Notes under the pieces: model-generated
What the model saw: only the letters and a program-made list of their open reading frames with translations
Databases searched by the model: none
What the model was told of the DNA's origin: nothing
Part shown: positions 47,686-56,355 of the stretch, piece by piece
How positions within the stretch are numbered: the stretch's first letter is position 1
Layout of the letters: every line of letters starts with the position of its first letter
Origin: Nocardia sputorum
GTDB lineage: Bacteria > Actinomycetota > Actinomycetes > Mycobacteriales > Mycobacteriaceae
DNA: 64,000 nt
Assembly (NCBI RefSeq): GCF_027924405.1
Contig: NZ_AP026978.1
Location: forward strand, 62,001-126,000
Reading direction: 5' to 3'
Position numbers and translations under genes: made by a program

Positions 47686-48396
47686 TCACTGCCAGCCCGG
47701 GCGGACGAGCCCTGATTCATAGGCCAGCACCACCAACTGGGTGCGGTCCCTGGCGTGCAGTTTGGTGAGAATCCGGCTGACGTGGGTGCGGGCGGTCGCG
47801 GGACTCATGTAGAGGCGTTCCCCGATTTCGGCATTGGTCAGTCCCTCGGCGACCAGAGCCATCACCTCGCGTTCGCGGTCGGTGAGCTCGGCCAGCGTGG
47901 CGGGCGGCGGTGTTTTGGCGCGCGCGGAGAACTCCGTGATCAGTCTGCGGGTCACGCCGGGGGACAGCAGCGCGTCGCCCGCGGCGACCACCCGGACGGC
48001 TCGTACGAGATCGGCCGGTTCGGTGTGCTTGACCAGGAATCCGGCCGCGCCGGAGCGCAGCGCCTCGAAGACGTACTCGTCGAGCTCGAAGGTGGTCAGC
48101 ACGACCACGCGCACCTCGGCCAGCCGCGGGTCCTCGGCGATCATGCGGGTGGCGGCCAAACCGTCCAGGATGGGCATGCGGATGTCCATCAGGACCACGT
48201 CGGGGCGCAGGCTGCGGGTCATCCGCACGGCCTGCTCGCCGTTGTCCGCCTCGCCGACCACCTCGATGCCGTCCTGGGCGTCCAGCAGCGCGACGAAACC
48301 GCCGCGCACCAACGCCTGGTCGTCGGCCACCAGCACCCGGATGCCGCCGGACGGAGTGGACGCCGAGTCCGCCTGGGCCGGATCTTGGTCGTGCAT
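47686..48396 (-). CDS. NarL/FixJ-family response regulator
   Basis: 236 residues. Receiver domain RVLVADDQALVRGGF with the phospho-acceptor Asp in VVLMDIRMP and the TTF, VKH switch residues; C-terminal LuxR helix-turn-helix LTDREREVMALVAEGLTNAE, then ATARTHVSRILTKL. Cognate of the histidine kinase 33 bp upstream on the same strand. Confidence 0.93.
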   Translation of the reverse strand: MHDQDPAQADSASTPSGGIRVLVADDQALVRGGFVALLDAQDGIEVVGEADNGEQAVRMTRSLRPDVVLMDIRMPILDGLAATRMIAEDPRLAEVRVVVLTTFELDEYVFEALRSGAAGFLVKHTEPADLVRAVRVVAAGDALLSPGVTRRLITEFSARAKTPPPATLAELTDREREVMALVAEGLTNAEIGERLYMSPATARTHVSRILTKLHARDRTQLVVLAYESGLVRPGWQ

Positions 48397-48429
48397 CGGT
48401 CTCCTCTGCGTGGGGCCGCCTCGTCGCGG

Positions 48430-50145
48430 TCAGTGCTGCGCGCGACCGCCGGAGGTGCTCGGCCGACCGGTGGTATCGGCGGGTCGGCCCGGCGACTCGG
48501 CCTCGCTGGGGCCGGTGGTGGTCGACGTGCCCGCGGCGGTGGAGCGCGATGTCTCGGCGTCGGTCGGCGAAGCGCCCGGCCTCTGCGCGCCCGGTTCCGT
48601 CACGCGCGATGCTGTGCCGTTTTGCGCGGTTCTTCGCGCTGTGGCGGCGCTGGGTATCCGTGTGCTGGTCGCGGAGTCCTGCTCCGGCGCCGTGTTCCGT
48701 GCATGCGTTGGTGATGTCGCGGTGTTGTGGACTCGAGCTTCTGATACCGCGTTGTTCCTTGCCTGTCCTGGTGATGTCGCGTTGTTCCGGGCCTGCGCTT
48801 TCGACGCCCCGGTGTTCTTGGCCTGCGTTGGTGACGCCGTGCCGTTCCGAGTCGGCGTTTCGGATGAAGCCGAGTCGGTCCCGGCAGCGCCGGGTTCGGG
48901 TGTCCTCATCGGAAGCCGCGCCGCGACCCGGAACCCGCCGCTGGGGCGCGGGCCCGCGGTGAGCGCGCCGCCGAGGGCGTGGGCGCGCTCGCGCATGCCG
49001 ATGATGCCGTTGCCGCCGCCGGTGCCGGAGCGCGTGGGGGCACTGGTCGGGCGGCTGTTGTCTACGGTGATGTCGACCGAGTCCGGGGTGTAGCGCACGG
49101 TCACCGTGGCCTCGGCTCCTGGTGCGTGGCGGAGCACGTTGGTCAGCGACTCCTGCACGATCCGCGCCGCCGCCACGTCGATCACGCTGGGCAACTGCTG
49201 CGGCGTGCCGAGCACTCGCGTGCCGACCGTCAGTCCGGTGGCGCGCGGGCGCTGCAACAAGTCGTCCAAGTCGCCGATGCTCGGCGCGGGAGCCCGCGGT
49301 GCGGGCGGCGGCTCGGCAGCTGTCGTGCGGGGGGCGCTCTCCTCCGCGTCAGCCGAAGGCATCTGCTCGGCCGAAGTTGTGGGCGCGCTGCCGGAACGGA
49401 TCGTGTGCAGGAGCGCGTGCACCTCGGCGAGAGCGTCGCGACTGGCGTTCTTGATCGCAGTGAGCGCCGTCTCCGCCTGCTCCGGGCGTTTGTCGAGCAG
49501 TTCCAGGGCCACCGAGGACTGCACGTTGATCATCGAAAGGCTGTGGGCAAGCACGTCGTGCAGCTCGCGGGCGATGGCGAGCCGCTCTTCGCTGGCTCGC
49601 CGCTCGCGCTGCGCTTCCTCGTCCCGCTGCGCGGCCTCGGCGCGCTGCCTGCGCGCGACCAGCACGGCCTTGCGCTGCCGGATGCCCTCGGCCGCCAGCA
49701 GCAGCACCGACAGCCACGCCATCAGCGCGAACACCTGCCACAGGTCGGCGGGGCGGCCCAGCAGCGCGGGCAGCGGCCAGACCAGCGCCAGATACCCGAG
49801 CGGGACCAGCGGATAGGTCCACCACCGTGATCCGCTGCCGCTCGCGGCGGTCAAGAACGCGACGACCAGTGCGACGAAGATCGGGCCGTACCCGTAGCCC
49901 CGCAGGAAGTACGCCAGACATACGGCGAGCACGACGATCAGCACGGGCACCGGCTGTACGCGCCGCCAGACCAACGCCACCGGCCCGGCCAGCAGCAGCA
50001 CGTAACCGAGCGCGTCGAGGGAGTGCACTCCGGTCTGCCGCATATTCGCGAAAGTGCCTCCGACCACTTGAACCGCGGCGACGACGAGCGCGACGCCCCA
50101 GTCCCAGCCGACCGAACTCCGATCCGTAATCCCTGCCACCCGCAC
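48430..50145 (-). CDS. NarL-type sensor histidine kinase with long repetitive C-terminal tail
   Basis: 571 residues. About five N-terminal membrane helices (15-155), HisKA_3 dimerisation domain with phospho-His H196 in IARELHDVLAHSLSMINVQS, a disordered Pro/Ala insert (about 250-290), then HATPase (QESLTNVLRHA ... GGGNGIIGMRERAHALGG). The catalytic part ends near residue 420. The remaining 150 residues are low-complexity Thr/Ala/Ser/Asn, including six 10-residue repeats (for example NATSPGQARN). Such a tail is not normal for the family. Divergent from an ABC exporter, suggesting a membrane-stress or drug-response system. Confidence 0.9.
   Translation of the reverse strand: MRVAGITDRSSVGWDWGVALVVAAVQVVGGTFANMRQTGVHSLDALGYVLLLAGPVALVWRRVQPVPVLIVVLAVCLAYFLRGYGYGPIFVALVVAFLTAASGSGSRWWTYPLVPLGYLALVWPLPALLGRPADLWQVFALMAWLSVLLLAAEGIRQRKAVLVARRQRAEAAQRDEEAQRERRASEERLAIARELHDVLAHSLSMINVQSSVALELLDKRPEQAETALTAIKNASRDALAEVHALLHTIRSGSAPTTSAEQMPSADAEESAPRTTAAEPPPAPRAPAPSIGDLDDLLQRPRATGLTVGTRVLGTPQQLPSVIDVAAARIVQESLTNVLRHAPGAEATVTVRYTPDSVDITVDNSRPTSAPTRSGTGGGNGIIGMRERAHALGGALTAGPRPSGGFRVAARLPMRTPEPGAAGTDSASSETPTRNGTASPTQAKNTGASKAQARNNATSPGQARNNAVSEARVHNTATSPTHARNTAPEQDSATSTRIPSAATARRTAQNGTASRVTEPGAQRPGASPTDAETSRSTAAGTSTTTGPSEAESPGRPADTTGRPSTSGGRAQH
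48694..48873. repeat. Six tandem 30-bp repeats inside the histidine kinase gene
   Basis: Units begin at 48694, 48724, 48754, 48784, 48814 and 48844 in exact 30-bp register, most starting GTTCC or GTTGT and sharing GCCTG and GGTGATGTCGCG. They diverge between copies. On the coding strand each encodes ten residues of the kinase tail (about 425-484). Confidence 0.8.
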
Positions 50146-50378
50146 GCACGTAGCCTATGCGGCCCGGTCGTGATTCGACGTCCGCCTGGGAACGTATTTC
50201 GCCGGAATAGCGCCGATTCGGATATTCGCCGACGGATCGGCCTCCCCGGACACGACCGCGCGCCGGCTGACTCGGCACGGCCGCGCAGCCGCGAACGACG
50301 GCCGTCGTTCCAGCTACGTATGCCGATCGTCGCCCGGCGACGGATGTCCGCATCGGGTCGGCGGCGGATTCTCGAGGC

Positions 50379-51281
50379 ATGACAGATTCGATCGTGGTCA
50401 CCCGCGGGTTGACCAAACGCTACGGGGAGCACACCGCTGTCGACGATGTGAGCATGAGCGTCGCGGCCGGCGAGATCTACGGCTTCCTCGGCCCGAACGG
50501 CGCGGGCAAGACCACCACACTGCGCATGCTGGCCGGGCTGATCCGTCCGAGTGAAGGCACGGCCACGGTCGCGGGGCGTCGTCCCGGTGATCCCGCGGTG
50601 GTCCGCCGGATCGGCGTGCTCATCGAAGGCCCCGGCTTCTACCCGTACCTTTCCGGCCGGGACAACCTGCGCGTGCTCGCCCAGTATCGCGGGCTCGGGC
50701 GGCCGGAGGTGGAGGACGTGCTCGATCGGGTGGGGCTGGCGAGTCGCGCCGAGGACAAATACCGCACGTACTCGCTGGGCATGAAGCAGCGCCTCGGCGT
50801 GGGCGCCGCCCTGCTCGGCGATCCGGACTTGCTGATCCTGGACGAGCCGACGAATGGCCTCGACCCCGCCGGTATGGCCGAAATGCGGGACCTCATCACC
50901 ACTTCGGCCGCCGAGGGTCGCACGGTGCTGCTGTCGAGCCACATGCTGAGCGAAGTGCAGGCGATCTGCGACCGGGTGGGCGTGATCGCGCAGGGCAGGC
51001 TGCTCACCGAAGCGACTGTCGCGGAGTTGCGCGGGAACTCGTCGCTGCTGCTGCGGGCCGAGCCGGTGGAGGTGGCCTTCCCCGCGGTGCGGCGGCTGGT
51101 GGGCGAACGCTCGGCGCTGCTGACCGCGAAGGGCATCCGGATCGAGTCGGACATCGTCACCGCCCCCGCGGTGGCCCGCGCGGTCGTGGCGGCGGGCGCG
51201 GATCTGCTGGAGCTGCGGGCCGACGAGAAGTCCCTGGAGGAAGTGTTCTTCGAGATGACGCGATGGGAGGCCGCGCGATGA
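50379..51281 (+). CDS. ABC transporter ATP-binding protein
   Basis: 300 residues. Walker A GPNGAGKTTT, the signature YSLGMKQRLGVG (a variant of LSGGQ), Walker B DLLILDEPTNGLDP and the switch His in LLSSHMLSE. A C-terminal extension of about 70 residues is typical of drug/bacteriocin exporters. ATG 50379 with little ribosome site. Forms an operon with the permease and is divergent from the two-component system. Confidence 0.92.
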   Translation: MTDSIVVTRGLTKRYGEHTAVDDVSMSVAAGEIYGFLGPNGAGKTTTLRMLAGLIRPSEGTATVAGRRPGDPAVVRRIGVLIEGPGFYPYLSGRDNLRVLAQYRGLGRPEVEDVLDRVGLASRAEDKYRTYSLGMKQRLGVGAALLGDPDLLILDEPTNGLDPAGMAEMRDLITTSAAEGRTVLLSSHMLSEVQAICDRVGVIAQGRLLTEATVAELRGNSSLLLRAEPVEVAFPAVRRLVGERSALLTAKGIRIESDIVTAPAVARAVVAAGADLLELRADEKSLEEVFFEMTRWEAAR

Positions 51282-52141
51282 ACGGCATGGCGATCCGCGA
51301 CCTGGTCGCGAGCACGAAGGCCGAAATGCTGCGGCTGCGGAAGTGGCCGGCGTTCTGGATCGTGCTCGGCACGTGGATTCTGCTGAATCTCACATTCGCC
51401 TATCTGTTCAACTATCTGGCCTACACCTCGGGGGAATCGAGCCGGATGTCCAACGGACTGCCGCGCGAGGCTCTGCTGCGACAGATGTTGCCCGCCGCGG
51501 TGCCCGAAGTGTTCACCCAAGGCATGGCCATGTTCGGCGGCGCGTTGATGCTCATCCTCGGCGCCTTGACGGTCGGCAGCGGGTATGGCTGGGGCACCTG
51601 GAAGACCGTGTTCACGCAGGGGCCTTCGCGGGTGCGGGCGGTCGCCGCGGTGGTGGTGAGTCTCGCGGCCGTGGTGGTGGCGTTGGTGTGCACGGCGTTC
51701 GTCACCGACATCGCGGTGGCCGCGCTGATCGCGGCGTCCCAGTCGCAGCCGCTCGACCTGCCCGCGCTGGACCGTTCACTGCTCGGGATCCTCACGGGAG
51801 TACTCATTCTCGGCATGTGGACACTGGCGGGCGCGCTGATCGGCGCGATCGCCCGTGGGCCCGCGTCGGCGGTGGGGCTCGGCCTGGTCTGGGTGCTGGT
51901 GGTGGAGAATCTGCTGCGCGGCGTCGCCGGGATCTTCGCTCCGATCGAGGTGATCACCGATCATCTGCCCGGCACGGCGGCCGGGTCGCTGGCGGGGGCG
52001 ATGCGCACTGTGGACGGTCCTGCCACGCCAGGCGTGCTGCACGTGCTCGGCCGGACCGAATCGCTGGTCGTACTGGTGGCCTACCTGGTGCTGTTCGCGG
52101 GCGGCACGATCTGGCTACTGCGCGAACGCGATCTGGTGTGA
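51278..52141 (+). CDS. ABC transporter permease
   Basis: 287 residues, six transmembrane helices of the ABC-2 export type (WPAFWIVLGTWILLNLTFAY, ALMLILGALTVGSGYGWGTW, VAAVVVSLAAVVVALVC, ILTGVLILGMWTLAGALIG and others). The GYGWGTWKTVFTQGPSR motif is typical of lantibiotic/drug-resistance permeases. ATG overlaps the ATPase stop (ATGA). Confidence 0.9.
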   Translation: MNGMAIRDLVASTKAEMLRLRKWPAFWIVLGTWILLNLTFAYLFNYLAYTSGESSRMSNGLPREALLRQMLPAAVPEVFTQGMAMFGGALMLILGALTVGSGYGWGTWKTVFTQGPSRVRAVAAVVVSLAAVVVALVCTAFVTDIAVAALIAASQSQPLDLPALDRSLLGILTGVLILGMWTLAGALIGAIARGPASAVGLGLVWVLVVENLLRGVAGIFAPIEVITDHLPGTAAGSLAGAMRTVDGPATPGVLHVLGRTESLVVLVAYLVLFAGGTIWLLRERDLV

Positions 52142-52155
52142 ACCACGAGGGGTGC

Positions 52156-52192
52156 CGAAACCGTCGGTGGGCGTTGTCCACCGGCGGTTTCG
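52156..52192. terminator. Bidirectional terminator
   Basis: CGAAACCGTCGGTGG (52156-52170) pairs with CCACCGGCGGTTTCG (52178-52192) across a 7-base loop with one G-T pair. It separates the convergent permease and TetR genes. Confidence 0.8.
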
Positions 52193-52217
52193 TTGTGGAG
52201 GGACTCGGCGGCCGTGC

Positions 52218-52826
52218 TCATCTCCGGGCGAGCACCGTTTCGGCGATCACGCGGAGTGCGTCGGTGATCTGTCCGGAAGTCAGGCCGCGCTCGCGTTGCT
52301 GCCGGTAGACCTCGGCCGCCAGGGGTGCGAGGAGCGGGTCGACCAGCGCGTCCGGTTCGCGAATCCCGGCCGCCGCCAGCAGCGCTCGCACGTGGGCGTA
52401 CCAGAATCCGTAAGCCCCGGTCGCGAAGCGAGCCCCGCCGATCTCCGCGCCGAGCGCCAGATGGGCGTGCGCGTCCAGCAATTCGACCATCGCGGCGTAG
52501 AACGCGGCCAGTCTCTGCCCGGGCGGAGCTCCGGGCCCGAGCGGCGGCGGACCGGAGAGCAGTTTCTCTTGCAGTGCTCGCTCGTGTTCGTCCAGCAGGG
52601 CTACGGCGACCGAATTCGTGTCCGGATACCGCCGGTACAGGGTGCCGCGGCCGACGCCCGCGGCCTTCGCGATGTCGTCCATCGTCACCGTGCGTGGGTC
52701 CCGGGTGGCGAACAACTCGGCCGCGGCGGCGAGGACTTTGGCTCGGTTGCGGGCCGCGTCCGCGCGTTCCGGGGGAGCCGACCGGCCCGGACCGAGGCCG
52801 GCGAGCAGATCGGATCGGTGGTGCAT
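52218..52826 (-). CDS. TetR-family transcriptional regulator
   Basis: 202 residues. N-terminal helix-turn-helix: VLAAAAELFATRDPRTVTMD, then AGVGRGTLYRRYPDTNSVAV; C-terminal ligand domain is divergent. ATG 52826 is preferred because the next in-frame ATG (52862) would place the start inside the operator. Divergent from the azoreductase-SMR operon and very likely its repressor and its own. Confidence 0.9.
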   Translation of the reverse strand: MHHRSDLLAGLGPGRSAPPERADAARNRAKVLAAAAELFATRDPRTVTMDDIAKAAGVGRGTLYRRYPDTNSVAVALLDEHERALQEKLLSGPPPLGPGAPPGQRLAAFYAAMVELLDAHAHLALGAEIGGARFATGAYGFWYAHVRALLAAAGIREPDALVDPLLAPLAAEVYRQQRERGLTSGQITDALRVIAETVLARR

Positions 52827-52851
52827 GCCGTGACTGTAGCCGATCCCGCGA

Positions 52852-52919
52852 TAAGTGGACAACGTGTCCGTATTGCGAGTACGGTGGGCCCGTCGCTAAT
52901 CGGACAGTTTGTCCACTTA
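52852..52919. promoter_or_regulatory. Twin palindromic operators of the TetR regulator
   Basis: GGACA-N3-TGTCC occurs twice, at 52857-52869 and 52902-52914, 45 bp apart. They sit at the ends of a perfect 10-bp inverted repeat, TAAGTGGACA (52852-52861) and TGTCCACTTA (52910-52919). One copy is next to each divergent gene start. Confidence 0.75.
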
Positions 52920-52934
52920 ATTGGAGGTCGGACC

Positions 52935-53582
52935 ATGAGCACTCTGTTGCACGTAGACGCCAGCGCCCGGCGGCGGTCGATCAGCCGGGAACTGAGCGGC
53001 GCCTTCGCCGACGCGTGGCGCGCGGGGCATCCGGATGGCGGCTACCACTACCGCGACCTCGCCGCCGAGCCGGTGCCCTTCATCGGCGAGGCGTGGACCG
53101 AGCTGTGTGACGCCGTGCTCGCCTTGCCGAGCACCGACCCGGCGCGGCTCGGGGCCTTGGTGCGCACCCCGGAGCAGGCCGCCGCGTGGAAGGTCGTCGA
53201 GCCGTTGCTCGCCGAGTTGCTCGCGGCCGATGTGATCCTGATCGGCACCCCGATGTACAACTACTCGATCCCGGCCTCGCTCAAAGCGTGGCTGGACCAG
53301 GTGACCTTTCCGCGAATGTCGCTGGGCCACCGTCGGTTCGTCGTGACGAGCGCGCGCGGCGGCGCTTACTCGCCCGGCGCCCCCAAAGCCGCCTACGACT
53401 ATCAGGAGCGTTTCCTGCGCGACTTCTTCGCGGGCCATTTCGCCGTATCCGATACCGTTTTCGTGCAGGCGGAACTGGCGAATGCCCGTCAGGACCCGGC
53501 GCTGGCGCACCTGCGCGCCGAGCACGAGACGTCGTACGCGGGCGCTTTGGCCGCCGCCCGCGCTCTGGCCGGGGAGTACTGA
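52935..53582 (+). CDS. FMN-dependent NADH-azoreductase (AcpD-like flavodoxin fold)
   Basis: 215 residues. LLHVDASARRRSISREL binds FMN phosphate and GTPMYNYSIPASLKAWLDQV is the azoreductase signature; TSARGGAYSP follows. Reduces quinones or azo compounds with NADH. GGAGG precedes the ATG. Probably induced by a toxic compound through the adjacent TetR regulator and cotranscribed with the SMR gene 1 bp after it. Confidence 0.9.
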   Translation: MSTLLHVDASARRRSISRELSGAFADAWRAGHPDGGYHYRDLAAEPVPFIGEAWTELCDAVLALPSTDPARLGALVRTPEQAAAWKVVEPLLAELLAADVILIGTPMYNYSIPASLKAWLDQVTFPRMSLGHRRFVVTSARGGAYSPGAPKAAYDYQERFLRDFFAGHFAVSDTVFVQAELANARQDPALAHLRAEHETSYAGALAAARALAGEY

Positions 53583-53583
53583 C

Positions 53584-53904
53584 ATGAACTGGGTGGTTCT
53601 CGCCGCCGCCGGGCTCGTGGAGATCGTCTGGTCGCAGAGCATCAAACCGACCGAGAATTTCACCAGGCTCGTCCCCACCCTGGTCTGTTTCCTGCTCGGC
53701 GCGACCGCTGTCTATCTGCTGTCGCGCGCCATGCAGACGTTGCCGGTCGGCACCGCCTACGCGGTCTTCACCGGCATCGGCGCGCTCGGCGCGATCACCC
53801 TCGGCATCGTCGTCCACAAGGACCCGCTGGGCATCGGGCGCATGCTGGCGCTCGCGTTGATCCTCGGCGGCATCGTGCTGGCCAGGATCACGAACCCGGA
53901 GTAG
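53584..53904 (+). CDS. SMR-family efflux/guanidinium transporter (SugE-like)
   Basis: 106 residues, four transmembrane helices. The essential Glu is E13 in AAAGLVEIVWSQSIK, and YAVFTGIGALGAI is the family motif. SMR dimers export cationic compounds with protons; the SugE branch includes guanidinium exporters. Operon with azoreductase under the TetR operators. Confidence 0.88.
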   Translation: MNWVVLAAAGLVEIVWSQSIKPTENFTRLVPTLVCFLLGATAVYLLSRAMQTLPVGTAYAVFTGIGALGAITLGIVVHKDPLGIGRMLALALILGGIVLARITNPE

Positions 53905-54076
53905 GACCCTCGACCGCCCGGATTCGCTTGGGCGTGGGGCACTTACCGCAGACGCGCCCGCCGTGTTCGAGCCCCTGCGTCGCGGCGAACGCGATCGGTG
54001 AACCGGTGGGCCGGGGCGCGTCGGCCGGGGTAGGTTCGTCCTGAATCGTCAAACGATCATCGGCGAAAGGACCGTG

Positions 54077-54517
54077 ATGCCCACACGTACCGCGCGTACT
54101 GCCTGGACCGGCACCCTGCAGGAGGGTTCGGGACAGGTCGAACTGGCCAGTTCGGGGGTCGGTAAGTACGACGTGTCGTTTCCCAAGCGTTCCGCCGAGG
54201 AGGCCGACGGCACCACCAGCCCGGAAGAACTGATCGCGGCCGCGCACTCGTCCTGCTACGCGATGGCGCTGTCGGCGCAGATCGGCAACGCGGGCGGCAC
54301 CCCGGAGAGCCTGGACGTCGCCGCCGATGTGACCCTCGGCCCCGACCCGGCTGGCGGCTTCCGGATCACCGGGATCAAGCTGACCGTCCGCGGTCGCGTC
54401 TCGGGCATCGACGCGGACGCCTTCCAGGCCGCGGCCGAGGCCGCCAAGGCAGGCTGCCCGGTGAGCAAGGCCCTCGCCGGCGTCGACCACATCACCCTCG
54501 ACGCGGCCCTCGCCTAG
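54077..54517 (+). CDS. OsmC-family peroxiredoxin
   Basis: 146 residues. Two redox cysteines in AAAHSSCYAMALS and KAGCPVSKAL, with the family N-terminal strand TAWTGTLQEGSGQVELASS. Reduces organic hydroperoxides. ATG 54077 has AAAGGA at better spacing than GTG 54074. Confidence 0.92.
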   Translation: MPTRTARTAWTGTLQEGSGQVELASSGVGKYDVSFPKRSAEEADGTTSPEELIAAAHSSCYAMALSAQIGNAGGTPESLDVAADVTLGPDPAGGFRITGIKLTVRGRVSGIDADAFQAAAEAAKAGCPVSKALAGVDHITLDAALA

Positions 54518-54524
54518 CGCGCCG

Positions 54525-54555
54525 GTGCCCCGCACCCGCCACGGGCGCGGGGCAC
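54525..54555. terminator. Terminator between OsmC and the convergent membrane gene
   Basis: GTGCCCCGC (54525-54533) and GCGGGGCAC (54547-54555) are perfectly inverted with a 13-base loop. No T-run. Confidence 0.6.
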
Positions 54556-54571
54556 GAAGCGTGCTCGGGGA

Positions 54572-55051
54572 TCAGTGCTCGCGGAAGTAGCGGCGCGCGG
54601 GCCGGGTGTAGAGCGCCGGGATGGCGATCAGCACGGCAATGACGTGAACCGTGCGGAAGGCGGCGAGCAGCAGCGACGCGGGTGCGGCATCCCGTACGAG
54701 GTCACGCAGTTCGTTCGCGGACATGGCCGCTGCGAGCGGCTCGATGATCAACGACAACAGGCCGAAGACGCCGATGCCGACGGTGAGCAGCAGGCGGGCC
54801 CAGCGGTCGCCGCGAGTCATACGCACCGCGACGGCGAGCACCAGAAGGTAGATCGCCATGCGGAGGCCCAGCCCGTTCGTGACGCTCGCCAGGTCGGCTC
54901 GGGGGGACACGAAGGCCCGCGCGATCGCCTCGGCGACGCCCGCGACCAATGCCACGACCAGTGCGACGAACGCGACACGGACGGCGCGCGGTGGTCCAGC
55001 GGGGTAGACGCGCGGTGGCTTGGTTCGGACGGAAGAGGCAGTGCCGGTCAT
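54572..55051 (-). CDS. Hypothetical four-helix membrane protein
   Basis: 159 residues. Hydrophobic helices at AVRVAFVALVVALVAGVAEA, GLRMAIYLLVLAVAVRM, ARLLLTVGIGVFGLLSLII and TVHVIAVLIAIPALY. Positive residues flank the ends (RTKPPRVYP; RPARRYFREH). No family recognised; similar small proteins are common in Nocardia. Not clearly in an operon with cbtA, 35 bp upstream on the same strand, though cotranscription is possible. Confidence 0.75.
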   Translation of the reverse strand: MTGTASSVRTKPPRVYPAGPPRAVRVAFVALVVALVAGVAEAIARAFVSPRADLASVTNGLGLRMAIYLLVLAVAVRMTRGDRWARLLLTVGIGVFGLLSLIIEPLAAAMSANELRDLVRDAAPASLLLAAFRTVHVIAVLIAIPALYTRPARRYFREH

Positions 55052-55086
55052 GGGACCGACACTGCCTCAATGCTGCTAAGCGCGAA

Positions 55087-55908
55087 TCACTCCGCGGTAG
55101 CGGCCGCGACCGGTACCGGGGTATCGGTGCGTGTCGCGAACTCGCTGAGCGCCGCGAAACCGAGGGCCAGGCAGGCCCACAGGGTCGCGGTCTCGGCCAG
55201 CGACGCCACCCGGAACTGCCACAGCAGGGTGGCCGGGAAGTCCGCGCTCACCTCGTTCACCCCGGGCAGCAGGATGTAGCCGAGCGTGGTCACCAGGACG
55301 AACGCCGCGACGCCACCGATCAACCGGAACGTGGGAAGTCGCCCGCGCAGCGCGGTGAACACCGCCACCGCCGCGCCGACAGCCACGAGGCCCAGCACGA
55401 CCGCCGCCACCCACAGCAGGGTGCGCTCATCGATGGTGTCCGGGTCGCCGACCGCCGGTGGGTTGGCCGGGTACTTGAAGAAGGGCACCGCGACGATCGC
55501 GGCCCAACCCGCCGCGCCGAGCGCCAGTGCGAGCCGTGGCCCGGTCAGCGCGGTGTGGCGCCGCGCGAAATGCGCGACCGATGCGTAGATGGCGCCGAGC
55601 GCGAGCCCGGCCAGCCCGAGCGCGAGAAATTGCCCGAACTTCTGGCCGCCACGGCTCACCAGCGGTTCTTCCTCGTCACCGTGGGAATGCCCACCCGGGG
55701 ATTGGGCGTGCTCGCCGTGCGAGTGCGGCGATTCGGCTTGTTCGCCGTGCGCGTGTTCGGTGGCGGAGCCTGCTTCCTCGATGGCGATGGCGGCGTCCAC
55801 CTTGGGTTCACCGACGAAGTAACCGACTGTGGCGGCCAGCAGTCCGGCGATCAGACCGGCCAGCAGGCCGCGCAGCAGCAGTGTTCGGAGCGAACCGATC
55901 AGTGGCAC
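55087..55908 (-). CDS. cbtA: CbtA-family cobalt transporter subunit
   Basis: 273 residues, about six transmembrane helices. The first (LLLRGLLAGLIAGLLAATVG) is followed by an external His-rich loop (about residues 48-78, with HAHGEQ, HSHGEH and HSHGD), suited to binding Co2+ or other metals. Matches CbtA, predicted partner of CbtB in B12-regulated cobalt uptake. Overlaps cbtB by 10 bases. Confidence 0.88.
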   Translation of the reverse strand: MPLIGSLRTLLLRGLLAGLIAGLLAATVGYFVGEPKVDAAIAIEEAGSATEHAHGEQAESPHSHGEHAQSPGGHSHGDEEEPLVSRGGQKFGQFLALGLAGLALGAIYASVAHFARRHTALTGPRLALALGAAGWAAIVAVPFFKYPANPPAVGDPDTIDERTLLWVAAVVLGLVAVGAAVAVFTALRGRLPTFRLIGGVAAFVLVTTLGYILLPGVNEVSADFPATLLWQFRVASLAETATLWACLALGFAALSEFATRTDTPVPVAAATAE

Positions 55909-56093
55909 GGAAGCCCCAGCAGGTGGCGTCCGTCGTGCATCAACTCATGCAGGTACATCCCGCTGCGCGAGATGACGCCCTGGTCGAACCCGACCAGGTA
56001 CAGCGTGAGCAGTGCGAGAAGAACGACACCGACCGTGACGAGCACGGTGGCCAGGGAATCGGTTGCCCGGCTGGGTGAATGCGCGATGGCCAT
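55899..56093 (-). CDS. cbtB: CbtB-family cobalt transporter subunit
   Basis: 64 residues: one transmembrane helix (TVLVTVGVVLLALLTLYLVG) and the signature HELMHDGRHLLGLPCH at the C-terminus, whose His and Cys probably bind cobalt. AAGGAGGACTCGA gives a strong start. First gene after a cobalamin riboswitch, as typical of cbtBA. Confidence 0.9.
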   Translation of the reverse strand: MAIAHSPSRATDSLATVLVTVGVVLLALLTLYLVGFDQGVISRSGMYLHELMHDGRHLLGLPCH

Positions 56094-56104
56094 TCGAGTC
56101 CTCC

Positions 56105-56245
56105 TTGGGATACGCGTCCCGTCGGGTGGTGGCGCGACGGTGCCGGTGTCTGGCTTTCCGGCACCGGACTCGGTGCGTGGAACACAGTGGCGCGACCGCT
56201 CCGGAATCTCACCGGAATTACCGCGTCACCCTCGCGTTTGTCCTT
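56105..56245 (-). promoter_or_regulatory. Cobalamin riboswitch
   Basis: Read on the minus strand, the cbtB leader has GGTGAGATTCCGG, then GCGCCACTGTG, then the B12-box-like GGAAAGCCAGACACC, in the correct order and spacing for a cobalamin riboswitch, with a later GC hairpin before the ribosome site. It should reduce cbtBA when B12 is plentiful. Ends are approximate. Confidence 0.75.
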
Positions 56246-56355
56246 CGAACTGTGACACCCGCACGGCCCCGGCGTCAACCGGGTCCGGCACGGGCGTACC
56301 ACGGCGTCGGGCGAGTCGCCGGGCAGGCGGGCCTGCCCGGCGGTAGGTCTCGGAC

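Noticed and set aside
48694..48873. CRISPR-like array
   Set aside because: The 30-bp units are contiguous without unique spacers, diverge between copies, and stay in the kinase reading frame.
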